This document shows positions 1-6,447 of a DNA stretch of 35,345 nt, piece by piece. The notes below the pieces were generated by a model. It saw nothing but the letters and a program-made list of their open reading frames with translations, was not told the DNA's origin and ran no database searches. Origin of the DNA: CAYJEQ01 sp964370185 (GTDB lineage Bacteria > Bacillota > Clostridia > Oscillospirales > Ruminococcaceae); assembly GCA_964370185.1 (NCBI GenBank), contig CAYJIJ010000019.1, forward strand, positions 1 to 35,345, given 5' to 3'. Both the position numbers and the translations under genes were made by a program. Numbering within the stretch: the stretch's first letter is position 1; the number at the start of each line of letters is the position of its first letter.

Positions 1-54
1 CAATAAAATTTTTATTATATATTCTCCTACATAATTTAAAAAGGGGGCATAAAC

Positions 55-1320
55 TTGGCTCAAAAAATCAATGATGTATTTAACATGATGCGTAGGGCTT
101 TAAATACGCTTGACTACCAGCTTATGGATCACGGTGAGCGTGTGGCCTATCTTCTGCTGAATATGTACGAAGCGGACGGAGATTACACCGATGAACAACT
201 TGTCAAAATAGCATATCTCGGTATTTTTCACGACATAGGTGCTTATCAAACCGAAATGCTTGATTCCCTCGTTAAATCCATCAATGCTTTCAATTTTGAA
301 GTGGCAAATACTCTATCACACTCGGTGTATAGCTATATGTTTTTAAAGCGTCAGTCTTTTTTTGATGAATTTTCTCATGCTGTCTTATTCCACCATTTCC
401 CCTATGACAAATTAATGCAAAGTGATTGTGAGAATAAAAAGCTTGCGGCGAGGATGTTTATTGCAGATAGACTTGATATTATGGTTATTAAGGGCTATGC
501 GAAGACACCCGATGATATCATGCAAATGCTTAAAAACCCTGTCTTTTCCCCCACCGACTCAGCTCAGCTCATTGAGCTTGAAAAAAGCAAAGGGGTAATT
601 TCTGAAATGCTAAGCGGCAGATATGTGGAAAAGGTGCATGGCTTTTTAAATGCTTCCCACCTACATGAAGAAAGCTTGAGAACGCTTTTGCTAATGCTTC
701 CACGAGCCATTGACTTTAGAAGTGAGCACACTGTAACGCACACTGCCGCCACAGTTGAAATATCGGTTATGCTTGCAAAGCTTTTAAAGCTAAGCGAGGA
801 TGAAGTTAATTCGATAAGTCTTGGCGCAATGCTCCATGATATCGGCAAAATTTCAGTTTCACCCATGATACTTGAAAAGACCTCTTCGCTAACAGCAAAC
901 GAATTTAAAATTATGAAAGACCATGTACTGCTCTCAGAGCATATACTAAGAGGTTGTATAAGCGATGAAGTTTTAAAGATAGCTATTAGGCATCATGAAA
1001 AACTCGACGGCACGGGATATCCAAACGGGCTAAAAGATGAGGATTTAACACTTTCTGAGAGAATTGTCGCAGTAGCCGATATTCTCAGTGCGTTAATGGG
1101 TAGGAGAAGCTATAAAGCGCCTTTCCCTAAAGAAAAAGTCATTTCAATTTTAAACGACATGGTAGAAGGTAATAAGATTTGCAGATTGGTTGCGGAGGTC
1201 GCAGTCGAAAATTATGATACCATTGCAGAAAAGATTGATTATATTAGTGATGAAATGGAAGACGAATATAAAGTTTTTAAGCAAACAGCTTCTGAACTAT
1301 ATTTTAAATACAGTAATTAA
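55..1320 (+). CDS. Tandem HD-domain protein with C-terminal HD-GYP c-di-GMP phosphodiesterase
   Basis: A 421-residue cytoplasmic protein with no membrane segment. The C-terminal half (about 220-390) is an HD-GYP domain: H225/H229, HDIGK at 261-265, H290/H296, and HHEKLDGTGYP at 313-323, which has both the second metal-binding histidines and the GYP signature. Proteins with this complete set hydrolyse cyclic di-GMP. The N-terminal half (about 20-150) looks like a second, degenerate HD domain (HD at 59-60, HH at 113-114). The start is TTG at 55, chosen because AAGGGGG lies 7-8 bases upstream. Only 9 bases separate its stop from the rubrerythrin start, so the two are probably one operon. The activity is inferred from motifs; the substrate has not been shown. 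Confidence 0.87.
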   Translation: MAQKINDVFNMMRRALNTLDYQLMDHGERVAYLLLNMYEADGDYTDEQLVKIAYLGIFHDIGAYQTEMLDSLVKSINAFNFEVANTLSHSVYSYMFLKRQSFFDEFSHAVLFHHFPYDKLMQSDCENKKLAARMFIADRLDIMVIKGYAKTPDDIMQMLKNPVFSPTDSAQLIELEKSKGVISEMLSGRYVEKVHGFLNASHLHEESLRTLLLMLPRAIDFRSEHTVTHTAATVEISVMLAKLLKLSEDEVNSISLGAMLHDIGKISVSPMILEKTSSLTANEFKIMKDHVLLSEHILRGCISDEVLKIAIRHHEKLDGTGYPNGLKDEDLTLSERIVAVADILSALMGRRSYKAPFPKEKVISILNDMVEGNKICRLVAEVAVENYDTIAEKIDYISDEMEDEYKVFKQTASELYFKYSN

Positions 1321-1329
1321 GGAGATAAT

Positions 1330-1863
1330 ATGGATATAAAGGGTAGTAAAACATTAAATAATATTGAAGAATCATTTGTAAACGAAGCCAAGGCGATAAT
1401 TAGTTATCTCATATTTGCAGATACCGCAACAGCGGAGGGCAATCTTGAAGCGGCGGAGCTTTTTAAAAGAATGGCTAAAAATGAGACAGAGCATGCAAAA
1501 GCTTGGTTTAAATACCTATATGATATGTCGGGCAGTACTGCCGAAAATTTAAGTCGTTCGGCGGATAGTGAGAACTGCGAATGGAAAACATACTACCCCG
1601 AGGCGGCTAAAACCGCCAAAGAGGAAGGCCTTGATGAAGTGGCGGCAATGTTTGAGAGGATATCCTCGATAGAATGCGACCATGAAAGAAGATTTGTTGA
1701 GATGATACTCTCCGAAAAAAACAGCGAAGAACACCTGCCAACACAGAATGAACATGTGGAAAACTCGCTTTTCTGCCTTTTCTGTGGATATCCCTCCGTC
1801 TCCCCCATCGAAGTATGTCCTGTTTGCGGTGCTATGCATTCATTTGTTGGTGACAATAAGTAA
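1330..1863 (+). CDS. Rubrerythrin-family diiron protein with C-terminal rubredoxin-like zinc/iron knuckle
   Basis: The 177-residue protein has a four-helix ferritin-like domain (1-130) carrying E19, the ExxH pair E52/H55 and a second ExxH pair E115/H118. These are the usual diiron ligands of rubrerythrins. A C-terminal rubredoxin-like module follows (C149, C152, C163, C166; spacing CxxC-x10-CxxC). Rubrerythrins reduce hydrogen peroxide in anaerobes, taking electrons through the rubredoxin site. A GGAGAT ribosome site sits just before the ATG, and the gene follows the HD-GYP gene at 9 bases, so the two are likely cotranscribed. This hints at oxidative stress coupled to second-messenger turnover, but that is inference. 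No terminator is seen before the nested repeat downstream. Confidence 0.9.
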   Translation: MDIKGSKTLNNIEESFVNEAKAIISYLIFADTATAEGNLEAAELFKRMAKNETEHAKAWFKYLYDMSGSTAENLSRSADSENCEWKTYYPEAAKTAKEEGLDEVAAMFERISSIECDHERRFVEMILSEKNSEEHLPTQNEHVENSLFCLFCGYPSVSPIEVCPVCGAMHSFVGDNK

Positions 1864-1938
1864 CAAAATCAGATGATGATTACCTAAACTTCAACTTATT
1901 CTATTGTTTTTTTCTGCTTATTTATAGGAATTAATCAA

Positions 1939-2211
1939 GGGTAACACCTGTAATCCGAACTCGTTTTATGAAAATTCAGTGGAACTTATAGCTGTGTCAA
2001 AGCCTTTTGTAAGGCGGTGAGCATTACTGCAAGGCTTTTCCTTTCTCTAATCCCCACTGAGCTTTCATAAAATCTTCGACCTAAAACCCATGAATTAGTA
2101 GATAGAACTCCGATGAGGACGAGGGCATACTCAGCGTCTGCTTAGGACGAAGACGACATTGTATCTGCTAATTCATAAGTTTTAGGCGTGTTCGGATTAT
2201 AGGGGTTACCC
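1939..2211. repeat. Nested inverted-repeat element forming a three-way junction (MITE-like or structured RNA)
   Basis: Three inverted repeats fit together almost without gaps. The outer arms are 1939-1963 and 2187-2211 (22 of 25 bases pair). Stem A is 1964-1982 with 2054-2072 (17 of 19), containing a smaller AAAGCCTT/AAGGCTTT hairpin (2000-2007/2031-2038). Stem B is 2080-2104 with 2162-2186 (22 of 25). There is no credible coding sequence inside. Terminal inverted repeats around a short non-coding body are typical of miniature mobile elements. The continuous pairing would also suit a folded RNA. A fragment at 11775-11818 resembles the left end, so the element is dispersed. It accounts for the gap between the rubrerythrin and nitroreductase genes. 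Confidence 0.8.
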
Positions 2212-2252
2212 AAGCTTATATTTTTTATTTTTTGAAAGAAAGGGTGCAAAAT

Positions 2253-2756
2253 ATGAATTCCATTTTTACAAGAAGAAGCGTGAGACAATTTACCGAGCAA
2301 GTAGTTGAAAGCGAAAAAATCGAAAAACTCATGCGTGCCGCTATGCAGGCACCGTCTGCTGGCAATCAGCAACCATGGGAATTTTTAATTGTGAGTGGAA
2401 AAGATAATTTAGCAAAACTCTCAGAGTATAATCCATACGCCTCCTGCCTTAAGGGTGCAAATATTGGTATAATTGTGCTTGGCAATACCGAGCGCATGAG
2501 GATACCGGAGCTCGCAGTGCAAGATTTAGGCGCAGCAACACAAAATATCTTACTCGAAGCCACCGAGCTTGGGCTTGGTTCTGTTTGGTTTGGCACGGCT
2601 CCCGACGAGGGACGAATGGGCTTTATTCGCAAGCTATATTCTTTGCCTACAAATTTGATGCCATATAGTGTAATTGCCATTGGCTATCCAAGGGATGAGA
2701 ATGCCAATCATTTTACCGATAGATATGACGAAAGCCGTGTTAAATATATAAAATAA
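2253..2756 (+). CDS. Nitroreductase-family FMN-dependent oxidoreductase
   Basis: The 167-residue protein has the nitroreductase fold signatures: an N-terminal RRSVRQF phosphate-binding segment, APSAGNQQPWEF (FMN contact), a central DLGAATQNILLEATELGLGS helix, and a C-terminal glycine-proline segment AIGYPRDE. The family uses FMN and NAD(P)H to reduce nitroaromatics, quinones or other acceptors; the natural substrate cannot be read from sequence. The ATG at 2253 is chosen over an upstream in-frame TTG because GAAAGGG lies 8-9 bases before it. It stands alone between the nested repeat and a strong terminator. At 167 residues it belongs to the short, often ferredoxin-free clostridial forms. Confidence 0.9.
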   Translation: MNSIFTRRSVRQFTEQVVESEKIEKLMRAAMQAPSAGNQQPWEFLIVSGKDNLAKLSEYNPYASCLKGANIGIIVLGNTERMRIPELAVQDLGAATQNILLEATELGLGSVWFGTAPDEGRMGFIRKLYSLPTNLMPYSVIAIGYPRDENANHFTDRYDESRVKYIK

Positions 2757-2785
2757 CATCGACCTTTAAATCACTAAAATATATT

Positions 2786-2816
2786 CTAATGCCACCGCCT
2801 ATGGCGGTGGCATTAG
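2786..2816 (+). terminator. Rho-independent terminator after nitroreductase gene
   Basis: A perfect 14-bp stem with a three-base TAT loop is followed directly by TTTTTAA. It lies 30 bases past the nitroreductase stop. Its apex (ACCGCC-TAT-GGCGGT) is the reverse complement of the apex of the hairpin at 33245-33285. Confidence 0.9.
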
Positions 2817-2862
2817 TTTTTAATGGTAATTATTATAAATTTTATGTCATAAAAATTTGAGT

Positions 2863-3042
2863 TTACTCATCATTCGAGCTACTTGGCATATTCTCTATTG
2901 CAAATTCGATGCATCTATTTATAAATTCACTTCTATTTGTACCATACTGGGCACAGCGCAAATCTATCTCTTTTAATCTATCCACATCAATTCTAATTGT
3001 GATGGGCTCTTTTTTATAAGGCTTTGGAATAAAATTATTCAT
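2863..3042 (-). CDS. Small ribbon-helix-helix (CopG/Arc-type) DNA-binding protein
   Basis: A 59-residue protein. The segment EPITIRIDVDRLKEIDLRC followed by GTNRSEFINRCIEFAIE matches the ribbon-helix-helix pattern: a beta strand with alternating residues, helix A, then the N-capped helix B with the xxRSEFI turn. Such proteins bind DNA as dimers and often repress their own promoter. The ATG at 3042 is preferred to a start 69 bases upstream because AAGGAGGG sits about 10 bases before it. The gene is divergent from a small hypothetical gene, and the shared region carries repeated TACAATATG-type sites. An antitoxin role is possible, but no toxin gene is adjacent. Confidence 0.75.
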   Translation of the reverse strand: MNNFIPKPYKKEPITIRIDVDRLKEIDLRCAQYGTNRSEFINRCIEFAIENMPSSSNDE

Positions 3043-3066
3043 ATAGTCACACCCCTCCTTGACATT

Positions 3067-3119
3067 ATTGTATGCTATAATGTATAATTTATATATAATA
3101 CAATATGTCATACAATATG
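3067..3119. promoter_or_regulatory. Divergent promoter region with candidate RHH operator repeats
   Basis: The AT-rich spacer between the ribbon-helix-helix gene and the divergent small gene contains an inverted pair ATTGTATG (3067-3074) / CATACAAT (3109-3116). It also has a tandem TACAATATG direct repeat (about 3100-3119). Short repeated half-sites near the promoter are what RHH repressors usually bind. Assigning them to the adjacent regulator is inference. Confidence 0.45.
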
Positions 3120-3143
3120 CAATTTATTCGAGAGCTGATTATT

Positions 3144-3305
3144 ATGGATTATAAAAAAATGTATTTGAAATTATTTAGCGCTATTACAGATGCTTTAGAG
3201 GAGATTGGGCAGAGCAAAGTTATTTCTACTGAGATCAAAAATGCTGAAAGCATACTTAAATCTGCTCAAATTAAAACCGAAGAGATGTATACAGAGCAGA
3301 ATTAG
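3144..3305 (+). CDS. Small conserved-type hypothetical protein (53 aa)
   Basis: The peptide begins MDYKKMYLKLFSAITDALEE and ends in AQIKTEEMYTEQN. It is predicted to be all-helical, soluble and acidic. I recognise the general pattern (YLKLF.AITDAL ... L..AQ..TEE.Y) from small hypothetical proteins widespread in Firmicutes and their mobile elements, but know no function. The start at 3144 gives this typical N terminus; a longer in-frame start at 3105 would put extra residues in front. The ribosome site (CGAGAG) is weak. It is divergent from the ribbon-helix-helix gene. Confidence 0.6.
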   Translation: MDYKKMYLKLFSAITDALEEIGQSKVISTEIKNAESILKSAQIKTEEMYTEQN

Positions 3306-3431
3306 AACATCATCCTAATGAAATTTTCATCAAATCAGAATGATAAATTGAGTGTTTTGTCCAGATGACTTTTTAGCTAATATTTCCCTTTCAAATTCTT
3401 AAAGCCAGAAAAAGCAAAGCTTATAACACAT

Positions 3432-3470
3432 TAAGGGTATTTCTCCGCTTATAGCAGAGAAATACCCTTA
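3432..3470. terminator. Terminator hairpin between convergent genes
   Basis: A perfect 14-bp stem (TAAGGGTATTTCTC pairing with its complement) encloses an 11-base loop. On the plus strand it is followed by AAAATTTTTATTATTTTT. It lies between the small plus-strand gene and the end of the mttB-like gene on the minus strand, so it may work in both directions. The T-rich tail favours the plus direction. Confidence 0.7.
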
Positions 3471-3489
3471 AAATTTTTATTATTTTTAA

Positions 3490-4899
3490 TTATAGTGTGT
3501 TGCGAAACGCTTCAAGCTCGCTTAATGTAGTTTCGTTCATGGTTGGTTCTACATATGACTCCACACGCTTTTTCCATATTTCACGTGCCGCTTGTTCGGT
3601 AGTGCGTGCACCACGCTCTTTCCATGTGTCGTATATTAGTCTGTCAGCCAGTGTTGGGTCGAAGAAGGCTTCTCTGAAATCGGTCATTGTGCTTTCTTCA
3701 TATAGGTAGTTGCCGCCGTAGCCAATATCGAGAAGAATATCGAATACATCCTCTTTAAGCTCACCGATTTGCTTGCTAAACATATACCCTGTCCAGTTGA
3801 TAATCTCTTCATCGAGTATCCATTTTTCAAAGCTCATTGAGTTAAAGGATTCAAGCATACCAAGTCCGTGAAGTGTAAAGCTTACATCATTGAGTCTTGC
3901 AGTCATCATAGATAGCGCCGCTTCCATTCCGCACTGTGAGTCAAGCATTTTAGAATCTACAAGTGGGCCTGCTGTTCTTACAGGCATATTGTAGAATTTA
4001 GCCATCTGTGCCGCGCATGTGGAAATTAGCAGTGTATCGGGTGAAGCCATTGATAAATTCATTGTTTTAAGGTCTGCCGCACCGGTTACATTACCATATA
4101 TGCAAGGTAGTCCTGGTTTTATCATCTGCCCTAAAATAACGCCGAATACGATTTCAATATTGTTTATAAGCAACGTTTCTGCAATGTGCACATGGGAGGT
4201 AAACCCAGCCATTGAGCAACAAGTAGCCGCATATGGCTGTCCTGCCATCGCGTGCTGATAAATAGCACCAGCCATATTATCATCCCACATCAGTGGTGAG
4301 TTGCTGTTTAGTACGCCCATGCAATAGTAGTCTTCGCCTTCCTGTGGCTGTACTGCAATTCTTGCCATTTCAATGGTGTTTTTAGTAATGTCTTCTGTTA
4401 CAGTTACATTTATTACAGGCTTATCACACATCTGGAGTGCTCTTGAGAATTCGCTGTATATGCGCTCATTTATGTCTCCAGGTACATTTGGCTCAAGCAC
4501 ACGGGGGAATAAAAATCCGCAAACATCCGAGGTCTGTGTGAGTTTAATTGAATTATCCCAGTCTTCAGCGGTTGAAAGTCTTTTAGTGTCGCCCTCTGTT
4601 ACAAAGACACTGCTTGAAGTAGTAGCCGCCACATATGGAAGCCCCACACCAATTTCTACCGATTTAGCTCTGTCCCTACCCACAATTTTAAAGCGTTGAG
4701 GTACAGTTTTTAAGAATTTTTCAGTAATTTCCTTTGGTACACGCACCATTTCACCATCTACAGTAGCGCCATTTTTCTGCATAATTTCTGCGCAAACAGG
4801 GTGCTTTAGCATTACGCCATGTGTTTCAATAAACTCAAGAGTTTTTTCGTGAATATTTTTTACTTGTTCGTCGGTAAACGCCTTAAATGATACTTGCAT
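3490..4899 (-). CDS. MttB-family (trimethylamine methyltransferase superfamily) protein, non-pyrrolysine
   Basis: This 469-residue cytoplasmic protein has the TIM-barrel layout of the MttB superfamily. Recognisable stretches are the N-terminal IHEKTLEFIETHGVMLKHP helix, a central glycine/serine-rich region (YAATCCSMAGFTSHVHIAETLL) and the late LVDSKMLDSQCGMEAALS and HGLGMLESFNSMSFEKWILDEEI segments. Archaeal MttB reads an in-frame UAG as pyrrolysine; this frame is uninterrupted, so it belongs with the non-Pyl group. Characterised members of that group demethylate glycine betaine, proline betaine, carnitine or gamma-butyrobetaine onto a corrinoid protein. No corrinoid protein or second methyltransferase gene is nearby. 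It is the last gene of the aconitase-X operon, 18 bases after the fusion gene, with GAGGAG upstream. The substrate is unknown. Confidence 0.85.
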   Translation of the reverse strand: MQVSFKAFTDEQVKNIHEKTLEFIETHGVMLKHPVCAEIMQKNGATVDGEMVRVPKEITEKFLKTVPQRFKIVGRDRAKSVEIGVGLPYVAATTSSSVFVTEGDTKRLSTAEDWDNSIKLTQTSDVCGFLFPRVLEPNVPGDINERIYSEFSRALQMCDKPVINVTVTEDITKNTIEMARIAVQPQEGEDYYCMGVLNSNSPLMWDDNMAGAIYQHAMAGQPYAATCCSMAGFTSHVHIAETLLINNIEIVFGVILGQMIKPGLPCIYGNVTGAADLKTMNLSMASPDTLLISTCAAQMAKFYNMPVRTAGPLVDSKMLDSQCGMEAALSMMTARLNDVSFTLHGLGMLESFNSMSFEKWILDEEIINWTGYMFSKQIGELKEDVFDILLDIGYGGNYLYEESTMTDFREAFFDPTLADRLIYDTWKERGARTTEQAAREIWKKRVESYVEPTMNETTLSELEAFRNTL

Positions 4900-4917
4900 T
4901 TTAAAAATTCTCCTCTA

Positions 4918-6447
4918 TTATTTAATTTTTGCTAATGTGCCAAATTCAACTTTAAGTCCACCAAATACTTCTTTTGTTTCGATTATGCTAACCGCAGGTG
5001 GGTTGCCACCGAATTCTTTTTCTACCATTTCTTTAACTAAATCGTATTTGTCAATCTCTGTGATGTATATATCAAGTGTGGTAACGCTTGCAAGGCTCTG
5101 TCCTAAATCGTCCATTACAGCCTTAAGGTTATCAAAGCAAACTTTTGTCTCAGTAATAACATCTCCACAAATTAATTCACCTGTCTGCATGTCGTTGCTG
5201 ATAATGCCTGAGCAGAAGATTGTGTTTTTATAAAGGTTTGCTGTGGGGTAGCTTTTTGTGGAAAGCGCTTTATATTTTTCACTTCTGTATACTTTTTTGT
5301 CCTCAGCGTTCATAGCCGCTGTTACAGAAAGTTCTAAATCAAGCCCATCCCAAATATAAGCAGTGGAAGCAACCCTTGCAGGATGCTTATCCATTTCACC
5401 AAAGAACTCATGGTATACATCTATATACTCGCCGAAATACTTGTCGCAAGAAATCTTTGTATTTACATGAACTACATTATCCATTGAAGTTCCTGCTTCT
5501 TCGAGAAAAGATTTGATATTATTTAAAATTGTTCTTGCCTGTGATTTAAAGCTATCCCTTACAAGCTCACCTGTCTGTGGATTTGTGCTTATAATGCCGT
5601 TTAGCCTGATTAAACCATTGTGTATTGTAGCTGTGGGAGATATGGAAGAAGCGAAAGTTTTATTATTTGTCTCCCATGTTTTTCTGCCAGTATCATTCTT
5701 TGCAATTAGTGAGGTAACCGCAATTTTAGCTCCTGCTGGGAGTGCAGTTGTTTCTACTGTAATTCTTGCAGGCATGCCCTCGCCTTTATAAAACTCTGTA
5801 TACACTTCATTCATTTCGCCAAGCAATGACATGTCGGTGATGTGAATGTAGTTCATAAGGGTGTTTTCAATGCTTCCGCCGTTTGTATGTGCCTTTTGTG
5901 CAAGTGCTGAGAATACTGCACGAGCTTGGTCTTTAAAAGAAAGCTCTGAGATGTTTTCTGCTTGGTCGGGTAATTGTCCGCCTATGTGCAGTACATTGTC
6001 CACCTCTGTAACATATGTCTTCATTAGATTGTTTTTAATAATTTCCACTTCTCCTGTATCTCCATTCAAATAAATATAGTCGCCATTTTCGATAATTTTA
6101 CAAGGATCATTTTCATCGGTAAATCCTACAACCGTGGGTATTCTCACCCCAGCCGCCGCAACCGCAGAAGAGGAATCAATTTCGTTGAAAATCCATCCTG
6201 CAGGGTTTGCGCCGCTCATTCTACTTGCGGAAAAATAGCATGACCATCCATTGGAGCCCTTGCTACTTGGAAGCACAAGTATAGTATTTTTTATAGAGCG
6301 CCCTCTATTGGGACTTTGATAATCCTTGATTACACCTGTAATAGTATTTATACCGTTCCAGCCTGTAATGCTATTTGGGCATACTAATGCATATCCTTCA
6401 GCTTTGCCCTTAAATGCACCCCTTCCCTTTAGTACTATCTTTTCCAT
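4918..6447 (-). CDS. Aconitase-X small (swivel) subunit fused to three RidA-like domains
   Basis: The 509-residue fusion begins with an aconitase-X swivel domain (1-138), with GRSIKNTILVLPSSKGSNGW at 49-68 and the trailing VRIPTVVGF at 101-109. In the family this small subunit completes the dehydratase active site. Three RidA/YjgF-type repeats follow: about 143-250, 262-380 and 392-509. RidA proteins bind or hydrolyse enamine/imine intermediates through an arginine in a PAR motif. Repeats 1 and 2 keep it (R228, R358); repeat 3 has PPAV, placing V486 there. The ATG at 6447 overlaps the end of the large-subunit gene by 13 bases and is preceded by AAGGAGG, so translation is coupled. The fusion suggests the dehydration product is an enamine/imine handled in place. 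The natural substrate is not known. Confidence 0.88.
   Translation of the reverse strand: MEKIVLKGRGAFKGKAEGYALVCPNSITGWNGINTITGVIKDYQSPNRGRSIKNTILVLPSSKGSNGWSCYFSASRMSGANPAGWIFNEIDSSSAVAAAGVRIPTVVGFTDENDPCKIIENGDYIYLNGDTGEVEIIKNNLMKTYVTEVDNVLHIGGQLPDQAENISELSFKDQARAVFSALAQKAHTNGGSIENTLMNYIHITDMSLLGEMNEVYTEFYKGEGMPARITVETTALPAGAKIAVTSLIAKNDTGRKTWETNNKTFASSISPTATIHNGLIRLNGIISTNPQTGELVRDSFKSQARTILNNIKSFLEEAGTSMDNVVHVNTKISCDKYFGEYIDVYHEFFGEMDKHPARVASTAYIWDGLDLELSVTAAMNAEDKKVYRSEKYKALSTKSYPTANLYKNTIFCSGIISNDMQTGELICGDVITETKVCFDNLKAVMDDLGQSLASVTTLDIYITEIDKYDLVKEMVEKEFGGNPPAVSIIETKEVFGGLKVEFGTLAKIK

Noticed and set aside
2863..3305. Classical toxin-antitoxin operon
   Set aside because: The two small genes are divergent rather than in tandem, and the plus-strand peptide resembles no known toxin family.
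3490..4899. Pyrrolysine-containing trimethylamine methyltransferase
   Set aside because: The frame runs 469 codons without an internal UAG.
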